Source: Ichthyosporea sp. XGB-2017a (taxonomy: Eukaryota; Opisthokonta; Ichthyosporea). From it: 64,000 nucleotides of DNA. The notes below the pieces were generated by a model. It ran no database searches. It had not been told where the DNA came from and worked only from the letters and a program-made list of their open reading frames with translations. The stretch covers positions 1 to 64,000 of the forward strand of contig PDIM01000048.1 of NCBI GenBank assembly GCA_002811675.1, given 5' to 3'. This document shows positions 31,532 through 41,003 of the stretch, in pieces; position 1 is the stretch's first letter, and each line of letters starts with the position of its first letter. A program made the translations under genes and the position numbers.

Positions 31532-31536
31532 TTATT
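31531..31536 (-). terminator. Poly(A) signal AATAAA overlapping a stop codon
   Basis: On the minus strand the gene ends TCGCAATAAATT, so the TAA stop (31534-31532) is part of AATAAA, the same arrangement as in the histidine kinase gene. Confidence 0.5.
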
Positions 31537-34500
31537 GCGATAATATATTTGCTTCTCGAACTAATTCACCCCAGTACTCGAAGGCAAATATATCTGAGCC
31601 TCTCTTGGCATCCCCAATTTGACTCTTAACTGATTCAAGAACATCTTGAAAAGGTTTTGCAAACATTTGGGGAAAAACCCCATCAGAGCTTCCCCTGTCT
31701 GAAGTATTTTCTTGTTCCGTGTTGTTTTTCTTAAGCAACTCGGCTACAAACCTTGCATTTAACTCTTCATAAAACTCGTTGAAAATTTGTTGTAAAGATA
31801 ATATTGTGCTCTCCAAAACTTCTAAGGAAGGTTTATCTAGCGATATTCTATTTTTCAACATATTTTCAAACAGAACACAGAGAGTCTGCTGAAAGATAGA
31901 GCCCGTGAACATAGAAAATTGCGATACTACGTTGGCAGTGATGTTCGATTCCACTGTTGCTTTAGAAATATCTTCTAAATCAACATTAGACACCGTTCCA
32001 ATATAAGATGATCTTTCTGAAACAAACTGTTTGTGTTTAGCAGTTGGCTCAAGCCAATGAATAATAGAATGCAAGACATCCGTAGTAATGCACTTTAGCG
32101 GATCTAGCATATACTTCACAAGAACATGAACGGGGGGAAATAAGCCTTCGGGGGCACTTGCGGCTTCTTTGATGCCCTTAATGTTAATAACTTTTAGAAG
32201 AACACTCTGACGAGCGGAAGAACGTCTTCTCTGGTCTTTGGAAGGTTGAATTTTCAGTGCACTCTGATACACTGCTTGAATGAACAATGAACAGTTGCTT
32301 TTCCACTTACAGAGAATCAGAGTTCTTAATTTCTGCCAGTGAAAAAGGCATTCTTTTGCTTTAATTAAGCATCCTAAGAGCTTGTTTTTCCCAGCTGAAA
32401 TTTCATCCCCTCTCATTCCTTGCGGAAGAATCATATGAAATACAAACATCCTATTAAAGTTCTCAAAAACAGAAATAGTGGTAAACAATTTTAGAAGTAG
32501 GGGCACGGACAGCTCTAGCTGTTTTGATACACGTTCCATACTAATGGAATTCGTAACTTTCGAGCCGAAATTCATCTTGGAAAGAATCTGATTAATTTTG
32601 AACATCACGATCTGTGACAGCTGATTAAAGTGAATACTAACGATAATCAAGTCATGCTGGCTCACAGTTGCATTGTTAAAAGCCCTTTCCATTGCTACTC
32701 TAAGCTCATTCAAAAGTGCAAAAGATGCTTCAGACCACGAAAACAAAGCTTCTTGTGGGTTCTCTGACAAGACTTTAGCTACATTTTGGAAAACATCCAA
32801 GCCCTTTCTTGCTGATTTATCTTGGAATTCAATTGCACTAACATTGATGAAAGAACTAAAACCACTCTTTTGGGAATATACAGGGGAAATAGAACTCTTA
32901 CTTTTCTCGTATTCACAAGAAAGAAGGCTATTGTCAAGAAAAATGGAAATTGATTTCCATTGCCACGAAGAGTTCATTTCAAAGTTTTCTTGAATTCCCA
33001 AGGACTCTGCAATGAAAATTTTTCTTTCAGTTTCTGTTTGAGAAGGTGGGTATTTACAGGAGCAAAAATAAAGTATATTGTACAGTAGTTGCGTATTCGA
33101 ATTGTTTGGAAATGACACAATGTCTTCTCTGATGCTATCCAAGGCCAAATACGTTTTGTCAACATTGTTCTTCTGGATTAAATAGTCGTGTATTTCAATA
33201 AATGCTTTGCGAAGTCTATTCTTTAGAATAAACGCAACAGTGTCATCAGGGGAGGTTACAAGTACGCTCTGCATGAGAAAGTCTCTTGCTCCCTGGTTCC
33301 ATAACATTGATTTTTTCAAAGAATTCATTGACTGATTAAGACGAGCGTCTTTAAGATGACGCATCAGATTATCTATGAACTTTTCCCCATAGAATGCAGC
33401 AACCATCTTCATGCTTTGCAAAAAATCGGTCTGTTCATCAAAATGAAATTCCGGCATATTTGAAAAGAACCTGTGAAGAGACAATTCGCTTGCTCTGTGA
33501 TCGCTTCCAATTCTTCTCAATGCCTTCCCAGCACTTGCCTGCTTTGCTTCAAGCTTGACCTTCTTCTTGTTGATGTGAGAAAGCAAATGAGCAAAGCTTT
33601 GGCAAAGAAGGGACTGGTACAAACAGCGTGCTTTTGCCGTTGCTTTAATAATATCTGTAGAGGAAATGTATAAATATGTCCATATATGATTTGGCCTCAA
33701 AAAATGTGACTGAAAATCGTCACTTATATTGAAGAAATCTTCACATATAGCGTTATACTCGTGTATGAATGGTGAAAATAGAGGTAGTCGACTATATTCA
33801 CTTTCATGCACCGACCGTTTGCCGGTATCTTCATTTGCATTCCCAGGGTGACCAGCGCAAGAGTATGTAATGTAACTAAGACACAGCGTTCTCAATTGAC
33901 TTAACGTTTTCAAATATAGAACGGTGAGAGTTTTAATGGCTTTTTCCACAGAAATCTTCCAATCAGACATGTATACTTTTGAAGCAAATAAAATTTCCAA
34001 GGAATTTAAGCTGGAATTAATTCCATGAAGCCCTGATACCCCGCCTTTACTAAATGCATTGGTCAAAATTTTCTTCAATGTTGCTATTTCTCTGCACAGT
34101 CTCCTGGGAGATTCGATGAACAAGACCAGTTGTCCAATTCTCCCTCTCCATTTTTTCCATACTTGATCACATTTCAGGTATTGTTCGGTGACTTTCTTAA
34201 TTTCCGTATATACTTTCCTTTGTAGAAGAAGAATCATCCTTTCGAAGCAAAGAAAAGAAAATTCTGAATATTCTCCTAAAATGGGCTTTATCTGTCTCAC
34301 CTTTAATGGCGGGCGATCATTCGCGTAACAGGGCTTTAAAATTGTACTCTGAGTTTGAAGTGAGCCCTGAAAAGCGCAGACCGTAGAGAGAATATCCCTA
34401 ACATTTGTAAAAGCTTTTTCATCATACAATTGCTCTTCGGAATGAGTCCCGGAAGAATCGTCTCTAGACTTGGCACTGCGAGACCCTCGAACATCATCTA

Positions 34501-34606
34501 CAGATACAACTAACGATCCTCTAAAAAACAAGGAGCCACGCGCTCCGCCATTCAAAAGGCTATCAATCTCCTCATTTTCCTTCTCTAATTTTCTTTTCCC
34601 AGACAT
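31532..34606 (-). CDS. Large helical protein of unknown family
   Basis: 1024 residues from ATG 34606 (MSGKRKLEKENEEIDSLLNGG), uninterrupted; the frame is open slightly further upstream but without an ATG. Predicted almost entirely alpha-helical, with many Leu/Ile/Phe-rich amphipathic segments and no transmembrane helix, signal peptide or catalytic motif. A basic Ser/Arg patch (QRRRSSARQS) lies in the last third. The overall look, long helical bundles with a disordered charged N-terminus, is that of a scaffold or tethering-type protein, but I cannot assign it to exocyst, COG, GCP or any other family. It lies next to two ciliary genes (IFT56, DYNLT2B), which is only weak context. The stop codon is inside AATAAA. 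Confidence 0.75.
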   Translation of the reverse strand: MSGKRKLEKENEEIDSLLNGGARGSLFFRGSLVVSVDDVRGSRSAKSRDDSSGTHSEEQLYDEKAFTNVRDILSTVCAFQGSLQTQSTILKPCYANDRPPLKVRQIKPILGEYSEFSFLCFERMILLLQRKVYTEIKKVTEQYLKCDQVWKKWRGRIGQLVLFIESPRRLCREIATLKKILTNAFSKGGVSGLHGINSSLNSLEILFASKVYMSDWKISVEKAIKTLTVLYLKTLSQLRTLCLSYITYSCAGHPGNANEDTGKRSVHESEYSRLPLFSPFIHEYNAICEDFFNISDDFQSHFLRPNHIWTYLYISSTDIIKATAKARCLYQSLLCQSFAHLLSHINKKKVKLEAKQASAGKALRRIGSDHRASELSLHRFFSNMPEFHFDEQTDFLQSMKMVAAFYGEKFIDNLMRHLKDARLNQSMNSLKKSMLWNQGARDFLMQSVLVTSPDDTVAFILKNRLRKAFIEIHDYLIQKNNVDKTYLALDSIREDIVSFPNNSNTQLLYNILYFCSCKYPPSQTETERKIFIAESLGIQENFEMNSSWQWKSISIFLDNSLLSCEYEKSKSSISPVYSQKSGFSSFINVSAIEFQDKSARKGLDVFQNVAKVLSENPQEALFSWSEASFALLNELRVAMERAFNNATVSQHDLIIVSIHFNQLSQIVMFKINQILSKMNFGSKVTNSISMERVSKQLELSVPLLLKLFTTISVFENFNRMFVFHMILPQGMRGDEISAGKNKLLGCLIKAKECLFHWQKLRTLILCKWKSNCSLFIQAVYQSALKIQPSKDQRRRSSARQSVLLKVINIKGIKEAASAPEGLFPPVHVLVKYMLDPLKCITTDVLHSIIHWLEPTAKHKQFVSERSSYIGTVSNVDLEDISKATVESNITANVVSQFSMFTGSIFQQTLCVLFENMLKNRISLDKPSLEVLESTILSLQQIFNEFYEELNARFVAELLKKNNTEQENTSDRGSSDGVFPQMFAKPFQDVLESVKSQIGDAKRGSDIFAFEYWGELVREANILSQ

Positions 34607-35227
34607 TATAAACAACAAAAAAGACCATTCAATATCACTTTGCTTTGAGACCCCTTTGGCTAAAACATTGCAAATGCTTCAGATCTAAGCTATTGTGAAT
34701 GACTAAATCCTCACAATGAATAAATATAAAGTTATAAACCCTAAACTCTATAATAAAAACTCATTGTGTATAAAAACCAAAATATTTTTTTCCAGCAGCG
34801 GTTGATCGCGGGCTGAATGATGATGAGCAGCAGTTGTAGTTGCCTTGGATACAGGCTAAAGGGCAAAGCTGGCCCTCTCCCTCTGCAGGGACAGCTGGGG
34901 CAAGATGCTTTACCCAAGGAGCCTTTACCTTCTGCTGCCCTGAATTCTGCACTTTGTCAACGAACCTGCTAGCTTGCTGCGTGCATGACTCGAAATAATT
35001 GCCACCATACGATGGCCTCGGTCTCTATGGGACTCGGGTTTTACCACCTGTCTGTACTCTACTGGGTATGGCCCGTGAGCTCGTCGAAGAAGTGTCATAA
35101 ACCACTGAACATCGGTCTATGCTTTTGTCTTCAATGAGAAAGCCCCAGCTTGACCTTCCTTGGAAGCGTTCTGATATCGAACAGTGTAAATCTAGATACA
35201 GCTAAGTTTGAGTGCTTTATTAATTTT
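34607..35227. other. Spacer between the large unknown gene and IFT56
   Basis: Promoter side of the unknown gene and 3' end of IFT56; a minus-strand AATAAA for IFT56 lies at 35216-35221, 7 nt past its stop. No coding signal. Confidence 0.5.
35216..35221 (-). terminator. Poly(A) signal AATAAA of IFT56
   Basis: TTTATT on the + strand; on the minus strand AATAAA begins 6 nt after the TAG stop. Confidence 0.5.
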
Positions 35228-36889
35228 CTATAGTGGAATGCGATTATCTTTCGCCCATTTCTTCATAATTCGAATGACATACTCTACTTGAGGATTATTG
35301 GTATTTCTCAGCATCGATAATACTTCACGCAGAGTCTCCCGCGGCTCATGCCCAGCAATAATTTGCTGAAATATACCAATGCACGCACCCCTCTTCCCTT
35401 CCCAGTATTCAGGATTCGGATCAAGCCTTTCGAGAACATCGAAGGCCTTGGCGGAATAGTAAAATTGACCCATTTTGTAGCAATCGTTGGACAACAGCTG
35501 AAGAAGACTGAACGACTCGCTTGAGGTTTCCATTTTCAAATATATCTCCCACGCAAGTCTTGGCTTCTTGTTCATGATGTAGCACCGAGCTAGACAGCAT
35601 ACGTAAGTGTATTCTGCTTTGATTTTTTCTGATTGTACCAATAGTAGGGCCTCTTCCGCTTCTTTGTAATCACCAACGGCTGTTTTTGCTTGTCCATAGT
35701 TGAAATTGAACGTATCATCGTTGTAGAAGTAACTTTTGATAGAACTCAAATAGACCAGAACGTCATCAAACTGTTTGAGTAAAAAAAAGCATGAAGCCAT
35801 GCACTGTCGTCCTGGAATTGTATCGCACTCACTAGCCGAGCCCCCTACAAGTTGAAAATACTTTTGAGCCACTTTAAGATGCTCCACAGACTCCTGGTCC
35901 TGTCCCAATGCGGCATTAACAACCCCTTTAAGAATATACTCCTGGGGAGTATTTGGTTGGACATCCTTCAATAAATTATATGCTTCAATGATATCGTCCT
36001 GTTTCAAATAGTAAATTACGAGGTTCAGTCTCGCCTCTGGAATGACATCTACTAGGCCAGGAAAGACTTGAAGGGCTCCTTGTCCTCCTCTAAATACTAC
36101 TAGATTGTGTTTAATTAAATCACTGCCAAACTCCAAACCCTGAGATGCCATTTCCATCAATCCTTTTAATTCCACTTCGGCAGTTTTTCCATTATACAAT
36201 TTAAAGTGGTTACAAGCTTTCAAATTGATAGCAATAGCACTATCCGGATAGTGCTGAAGGTAAACATTTAAAACTTCCTGAGATACGTCATAGTAGTCAA
36301 GCTTATAATAACACAACGCAACATAGACATTTAAAGCTAAGAATTCCCGATTCTCCAGAAGAAGCCTCTTGTAAATGTCTATTGCTTCTTGGTAGTGGCT
36401 TCGCAAATAGTGAATAGAAGCAAGACTCAGTTGGTCTTCAAGAACATCCTGAAGATTTTGATGGTAGGTCATTAGCCTTTTTTCATCGCCAAACTTGTGA
36501 GATAAATGAAAAAGTAGTCTATTTTGAAGCTTCGTTTTTGGTGCCTTGTGAGCTGCTTTATCTGCATCTTCATACATACCCAAGAAGAAATAACAGCAAC
36601 CTAACCATGTGTAAATTTCCGGATCACATTCAGAATTACTAGTCAGCTTCTTATATTCATTAACGGCCTTTTGATATTCACCCAAATGAAAGGCGCAGTA
36701 CGCAATCCACAGCGTTGCCTCTTCTGTAACTGTGCCAGAATTTCTTTTGAATTCAAGCAGAGTTGTGGCCCCTGCATAATCCCTAGCTTCCAGAAACTCT
36801 TCCAGCTTGGGGGCTTTTTTTTCCTTTTTGGCAGATACTGCCTTGCCGCCAGACCCAATATTGGCCGGCTTTGTTCTAGAGAGCATCAT
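35228..36889 (-). CDS. IFT56: Intraflagellar transport protein IFT56 (TTC26/DYF-13)
   Basis: 553 residues, single exon, full family length. A basic N-terminus ([10 protein letters not shown], then [31 protein letters not shown]) is the IFT56 hallmark. It is followed by TPR helices throughout, for example [40 protein letters not shown] and [19 protein letters not shown]. The C-terminus ends [20 protein letters not shown]56 is a subunit of the IFT-B core complex that carries a subset of motility proteins into cilia. It implies a ciliated or flagellated stage. It is divergently oriented to the ciliary dynein light-chain gene DYNLT2B, with about 1 kb between the start codons. Confidence 0.95.
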   Translation of the reverse strand: MMLSRTKPANIGSGGKAVSAKKEKKAPKLEEFLEARDYAGATTLLEFKRNSGTVTEEATLWIAYCAFHLGEYQKAVNEYKKLTSNSECDPEIYTWLGCCYFFLGMYEDADKAAHKAPKTKLQNRLLFHLSHKFGDEKRLMTYHQNLQDVLEDQLSLASIHYLRSHYQEAIDIYKRLLLENREFLALNVYVALCYYKLDYYDVSQEVLNVYLQHYPDSAIAINLKACNHFKLYNGKTAEVELKGLMEMASQGLEFGSDLIKHNLVVFRGGQGALQVFPGLVDVIPEARLNLVIYYLKQDDIIEAYNLLKDVQPNTPQEYILKGVVNAALGQDQESVEHLKVAQKYFQLVGGSASECDTIPGRQCMASCFFLLKQFDDVLVYLSSIKSYFYNDDTFNFNYGQAKTAVGDYKEAEEALLLVQSEKIKAEYTYVCCLARCYIMNKKPRLAWEIYLKMETSSESFSLLQLLSNDCYKMGQFYYSAKAFDVLERLDPNPEYWEGKRGACIGIFQQIIAGHEPRETLREVLSMLRNTNNPQVEYVIRIMKKWAKDNRIPL

Positions 36890-37924
36890 CTTGAAAGGAT
36901 TAAATAGTTTAGAGAAGGATAATAAGATCTAAAGTTATTGCTATTAATTAATCTTTTCTAAGCAAAGAAACAACCAAAAAAGTCCGGGAGAGTAGCTGCT
37001 GATTTCATTCAACTCTGGCCAATGCAGGGGAATGTTCATTATTATAATTTACAGTCCCCAAAAATTTGAGGCCTAGGCTGAGGCCCGTTTTCTCTTTGAC
37101 TCTTCTTCTGGAATGGAAGGTTTCAAAGAGGTTCACACTGCTGTAGCTCTAGACAGTAGCTGACTCCAGGCTCATGCCGAGTACTCACCCCGTGGACCAC
37201 GCGTCCACACCGTGCCAAGGTTGATGGTCTATGAACGGGGCTGGGACGGTCTTTTTAGCGGACATTCCTTCGCCGAGTATATTATGATTTATGCGTTATT
37301 CCAGTGTATGAGGTTAGGGTTAAAATATGTTATGTATAGAAACCTCCATAGTGCCAGGATGGCGGGTAAGGGAGCCAATCAGAGGGCAGCATTTCCAATC
37401 CGTTGCTAAGCTATGTATATCTAGAGCAAAAAAAGCCTCTGTGCCCTATCTATGGAATGCAAGAGTCGGCAAGAGTATAGTGAATAGGCTATAGAGTGTA
37501 GACTGTACTAGACTATAGAGTGTAGTCCATGGACATGACGAATGAAATGACCCGCGGGCTGCGGCACTCGGCAGACCATGAGCATGGCCCGCTGACCACC
37601 GACCACCGTTCTCATCGTGAGTTGTGACTTGTGACTTGTGAGCCCTATGTGATACGTCACTCGCTATAAGGGCTACAGCAGTCAGGTCTGAACTCTGAAG
37701 TAAAGCGCGGCGAAGAGAAATGGACTGTGGTTTATAATCTCTAAATCTGAATAGTGGCTTTGAAGAAAATATAAAAGAGACTCAAAAAGCCTGACCTTTG
37801 CCGTATACTCTCACATCTTGCTTGAAATGAGTGCGACAAATCTGGGCATAATTTAATCCACCTCAGAGACAAGTATAACACAAACAATATCGACTTACTT
37901 TCTTTTATTGCATCTACAGAAATT
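36890..37924. promoter_or_regulatory. Divergent promoter region between IFT56 and DYNLT2B
   Basis: About 1 kb between two ciliary genes transcribed away from each other. It contains two CCAAT motifs (37375-37379 and about 37395-37399) and a GTTGCTAAG at 37402-37410 that resembles one half of an RFX X-box; the matching second half is not evident. A short imperfect repeat of ctatagagtgta lies near 37489 and 37513. No coding region supported. Confidence 0.35.
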
Positions 37925-38335
37925 ATGACGGACTTGGAACCAGAACAAGAAGTGGAAGCTTCTGTTCTTCTTAAGGATACACCAAATTCTTATATCATAA
38001 GACCTAACTACAAGAACAAGTTTAAGCCTAGAGAAGTTAAGACAATTATTCGCGAATATCTAGCTGAAAAGCTAACAGATTATGTATACAATGCGGATGA
38101 AATTGCTCAGATGACTAAAGACATTACTGACGACCTAAGGGAAAAGTTGGAAGATATGAATGTAGATCGGTACAAGTACGTTGTGCAGGTTGTTATCGGC
38201 GAACGGAGGGGGGAAGGCGTCAAAATGGGTGTGCGATGCTTTTGGGATTCCGACACTGATAACTGTGCAAAAGAAATATTTACTAACGATTCAATCTTTT
38301 GTGTAGCCGCAGTATTTGGAGTCTTCTTTTATTGA
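37925..38335 (+). CDS. DYNLT2B: Tctex1-type dynein light chain (DYNLT2B/TCTEX1D2-like)
   Basis: 136 residues, single exon, close to the family's usual length. It begins with an acidic leader, then SYIIRPNYKNKFKPREVKTIIREYLAEKL, a signature of the TCTEX1D2 group. The Tctex1 fold follows: YVYNADEIAQMTKDITDDLREKL, DRYKYVVQVVIGERRGEGVKMGVRCFWDSDTDN and the terminal IFCVAAVFGVFFY strand. This light chain belongs to dynein-2, which drives retrograde intraflagellar transport. The TGA stop at 38333-38335 is 11 nt from the stop codon of the convergent MAGUK gene. Its own AATAAA is at 38463-38468, inside the opposite gene's coding region. Confidence 0.93.
   Translation: MTDLEPEQEVEASVLLKDTPNSYIIRPNYKNKFKPREVKTIIREYLAEKLTDYVYNADEIAQMTKDITDDLREKLEDMNVDRYKYVVQVVIGERRGEGVKMGVRCFWDSDTDNCAKEIFTNDSIFCVAAVFGVFFY
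38328..38333 (-). terminator. MAGUK poly(A) signal lying antisense in the last codons of DYNLT2B
   Basis: TTTATT on the + strand encodes the end of DYNLT2B (Phe-Tyr and the first base of the stop) and reads AATAAA on the minus strand, 13 nt beyond the MAGUK stop. Confidence 0.6.
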
Positions 38336-38346
38336 GTAAAAGCCCA

Positions 38347-40624
38347 TCACGTACCACCAACAGGGACAGGAGATTTGACTACAGCAACATACTCAGACTC
38401 CTCTTCAGCCCCCTCTAAAAACAGAATAATACTCTCTATGAGGGACTCAACATCATTATTTAAATAAAATACCTTATCTATGGCATATTCAAGTTCACTT
38501 TCAACTTGATTAGCAAGATCATAATCATGCAGTCCAATGTTATAATAATCCCCAAGCTCGACGTTATCATCGGTAAGAGTGTTGTTAAGTTTTTCTTTCA
38601 GCTTTGAAACGTTTCCATCTGCATGAGCATGGGCCATTTTGCTACTCAAGTGCTCTTCTGACACAACATTGTCAATTGATATATCGTCTATTTCGGGGTC
38701 CAAGCTTTTACAAGAGGTCCTTGAGGAAGTACCTCCGGCTTCACAATTTTCCACCGTTGGCAGCAACATAATTACAATTGGATCTAGTCCTTCCAAGCAC
38801 ATGGTTTTTAAAGCCTTTGGGTGACCATCCACAATGACTCTCTTCACTTCACCCGACTTCGGTGCACTCAACGATCGAATACTTTCAACAGTTACGCCAT
38901 ACAGATGATTCTCGTACTGGCCCACCTCAGCAAATTCCCCTTGCTCCATCATTTCACTAAATTGAGCTTTAGATTCGTAATAAAAGTCTACACCATCCTT
39001 TTCGTTCTTGCTCTTGGGCCGTGTAGTAAAAGGCACTGGAGTACAGAAATCAGAAGAATAGAGCCCTAACGCTACTTCTACAACCATGTCAGCGGCTGCG
39101 CCGAGGACAAAAAGAGGTCTCACATACTTTGGAAATACATTTTCTTTTTGACAAATGTACTGATAGCCGAGCCAATGGCTATCTTCTCCGGCAAAACGAA
39201 GATCAGAAAGAGTTCTCTGTCTCATGGTGGGCGTATGGGGTACAAGAATGGAAGTAGGTTCTTTGCCCTTTCCGGAATCTTCCTTTTCGATGTGCTCTAA
39301 AGTAACTTTGTTCTTTACAGCTCTCCTAAACTCTATAGATCTAGATCTCTTAAATCCTTCAAACTGAGGAACATCATCAGCATTTAAAAGGCCAGTCTGA
39401 ATAAAAAGGTCTACGGATGGCTCAAATTTAACATGAAGCCCCTTTTCATTAGAATTATTTCTCATTTGAGTAGAACTTGGAATAAACCCTCGTTTGCCAA
39501 CATTCCATCCTGTGGTTTTATCTTCAATCACCTTCGCTATCCACCAGAGTTGATATGTAGAGTCATCTATTATATCGATAATAGCCCCTTTAGCAAATCG
39601 TAGGGCTCCTTCATAATTCGGCGTATCTGGATCACCGTCTTGTCTTGAGTAATCAACCACAGCCCTTACACGAAACAAATGTTCTTTTTTTGAAATGCTT
39701 TGGTTTTTCTTCATATTCGAAACGAAGTTAGAAAATCCCTTTTTGTTAGAAACCACGCCCAGAGCAATATTTCCAGACGAATTAATCAGCATACCAGCTG
39801 TGTCTTCGTAAGACATGCCGTACAAACTTAAGCCGTTGATAGTAAGCAATTCATCACCCACCTACCCACATAGAATGAGCGTCAGTAACACAGAATATAA
39901 ACAATTTGAGCTAATACAGCAGAGAAACACTGCTCAAAGAAGCTGGAAAGAACTCACCTTCAATCTGCCGTCCTGGTAGGCAAGCCCACCCTGACTTATT
40001 CTACTAATAAAAATTCCAGTAGGAAGTATGCGGTCATCAGAAGTCGCAGCAATCACATTGGCCTTTTTTCTCCCAACAATGTTAAATCCCAAATCTTTGC
40101 TTTTGGACTTGTCAAGAACAATAATTCTAATTTCACTCGCAGCAACATCTTCCACTACCGCATTACCAACAACAGTCACTCTCTTTCCGTTTTGGGCAGT
40201 TAAACTTGAACCCGAAACCTGAGCACTGGCTCGTCGTTCCGCCCCATAAGTACTAGCGCGACGAGTAGAAATCCTCGATCCAACTGCACCACTATCAGGA
40301 GCAGCAGCTACAGTTTCCGGCATCCCCACGCCCGAGCTTCCATAATAGCTACCGAAAAATTCTTTTCTCATACAAAAGTTATCGTATACTTCAGCAATGT
40401 GCTGGAACGCTTGCGCATTAACAACTCGATCCAAATCAGACAAGGTTTTCAAGACGTCTTCCTCCACGCAGTCTTTCAGTCTTTCCTTTTCATCTCTCAA
40501 TTTGTACACCAAATCACCTAGTTTGGAAACATCTAATGAGCCATAAACTCCTCTTAGTTTCGAGAAAGGCAATACTAAAGTAGTTACACAAACCACTGCA
40601 CTTACCGTCCTTTACAGTTGTCAT
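38347..40624 (-). CDS. MAGUK scaffold protein (L27-like, PDZ, SH3, guanylate-kinase-like; DLG/MPP type)
   Basis: Three-exon model: 40606-40624, 39958-40574 and 38347-39861, giving 716 residues. The 96-nt intron (39862-39957, GTGAGT to GTAG) is certain because it rebuilds the PDZ sequence GRLKVGDELLTINGLSL. The first intron is a candidate 31-nt one that supplies the only upstream ATG in frame. Domains: L27-like helices (about 20-75), PDZ with LGFNIVGRK (about 160-245), SH3 (FRVRAVVDYSRQDGD and later WWIAKVI), and a guanylate-kinase-like domain with YVRPLFVLGA, VPFTTRPK, GVDFYYESKAQFSEMMEQGEFAEVGQYENHLYG. As in other MAGUKs, the kinase P-loop is not conserved, so it binds rather than phosphorylates. 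MAGUKs cluster membrane proteins at contacts and are known from animals and their unicellular relatives. Confidence 0.9.
38463..38468 (+). terminator. DYNLT2B poly(A) signal lying antisense in MAGUK coding sequence
   Basis: AATAAA 128 nt after the DYNLT2B stop, within the last exon of the MAGUK gene. Confidence 0.5.
40575..40605 (-). other. Candidate 31-nt mini-intron in the MAGUK gene
   Basis: Minus-strand sequence beginning GTAAGTGCAGTGG and ending ACTTTAG, 31 nt. It interrupts a codon after one base (GAC G | TA TTG CCT). The unspliced frame has an in-frame TAA upstream and no ATG until about codon 77 of the exon, so splicing here provides the natural start ATG ACA ACT GTA AAG at 40624. 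Confidence 0.6.
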
Positions 40625-41003
40625 TCTTAATTAACTCTCAGGTTGATCACTAAAAGAATTTAAATACACAGTATCAGTCTCTCTTGAAGTAGTGCTTGTT
40701 CTGGTAACACAGATTGAGATTCACAGCATAGGTCAATATCTGTGTCTGTCTATGCTGGCAGTATTCCTGATATCCACCCTGTTTGCTGGTCTCCCCCTGC
40801 CCTCTCATTGGAATAAGAATAAAAGCCAGTGAGGCTGTACCAAGGGGTATGCCAATTGCCAAGGTGAGAGATCCAGATGCATGCATGAGAGCCACAAACC
40901 CTAACCCCTCTAATAAATATACGTACTGTACTTTGTTGAATGAATTACGACTCCAGGCTGTTTGTTTGTGTTCGATAATTTGGTGATTGAGATTTCAACG
41001 AAT
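40625..41003. other. Divergent promoter region of the MAGUK and TRABD genes
   Basis: About 380 nt between two start codons. No clear TATA box and no coding signal. Short open frames here have no ATG start or motif. Confidence 0.45.

Noticed and set aside
31532-34606. Assignment to CCDC142, exocyst, COG or gamma-tubulin complex families
   Set aside because: The general helical look is compatible, but I could not identify any diagnostic motif.
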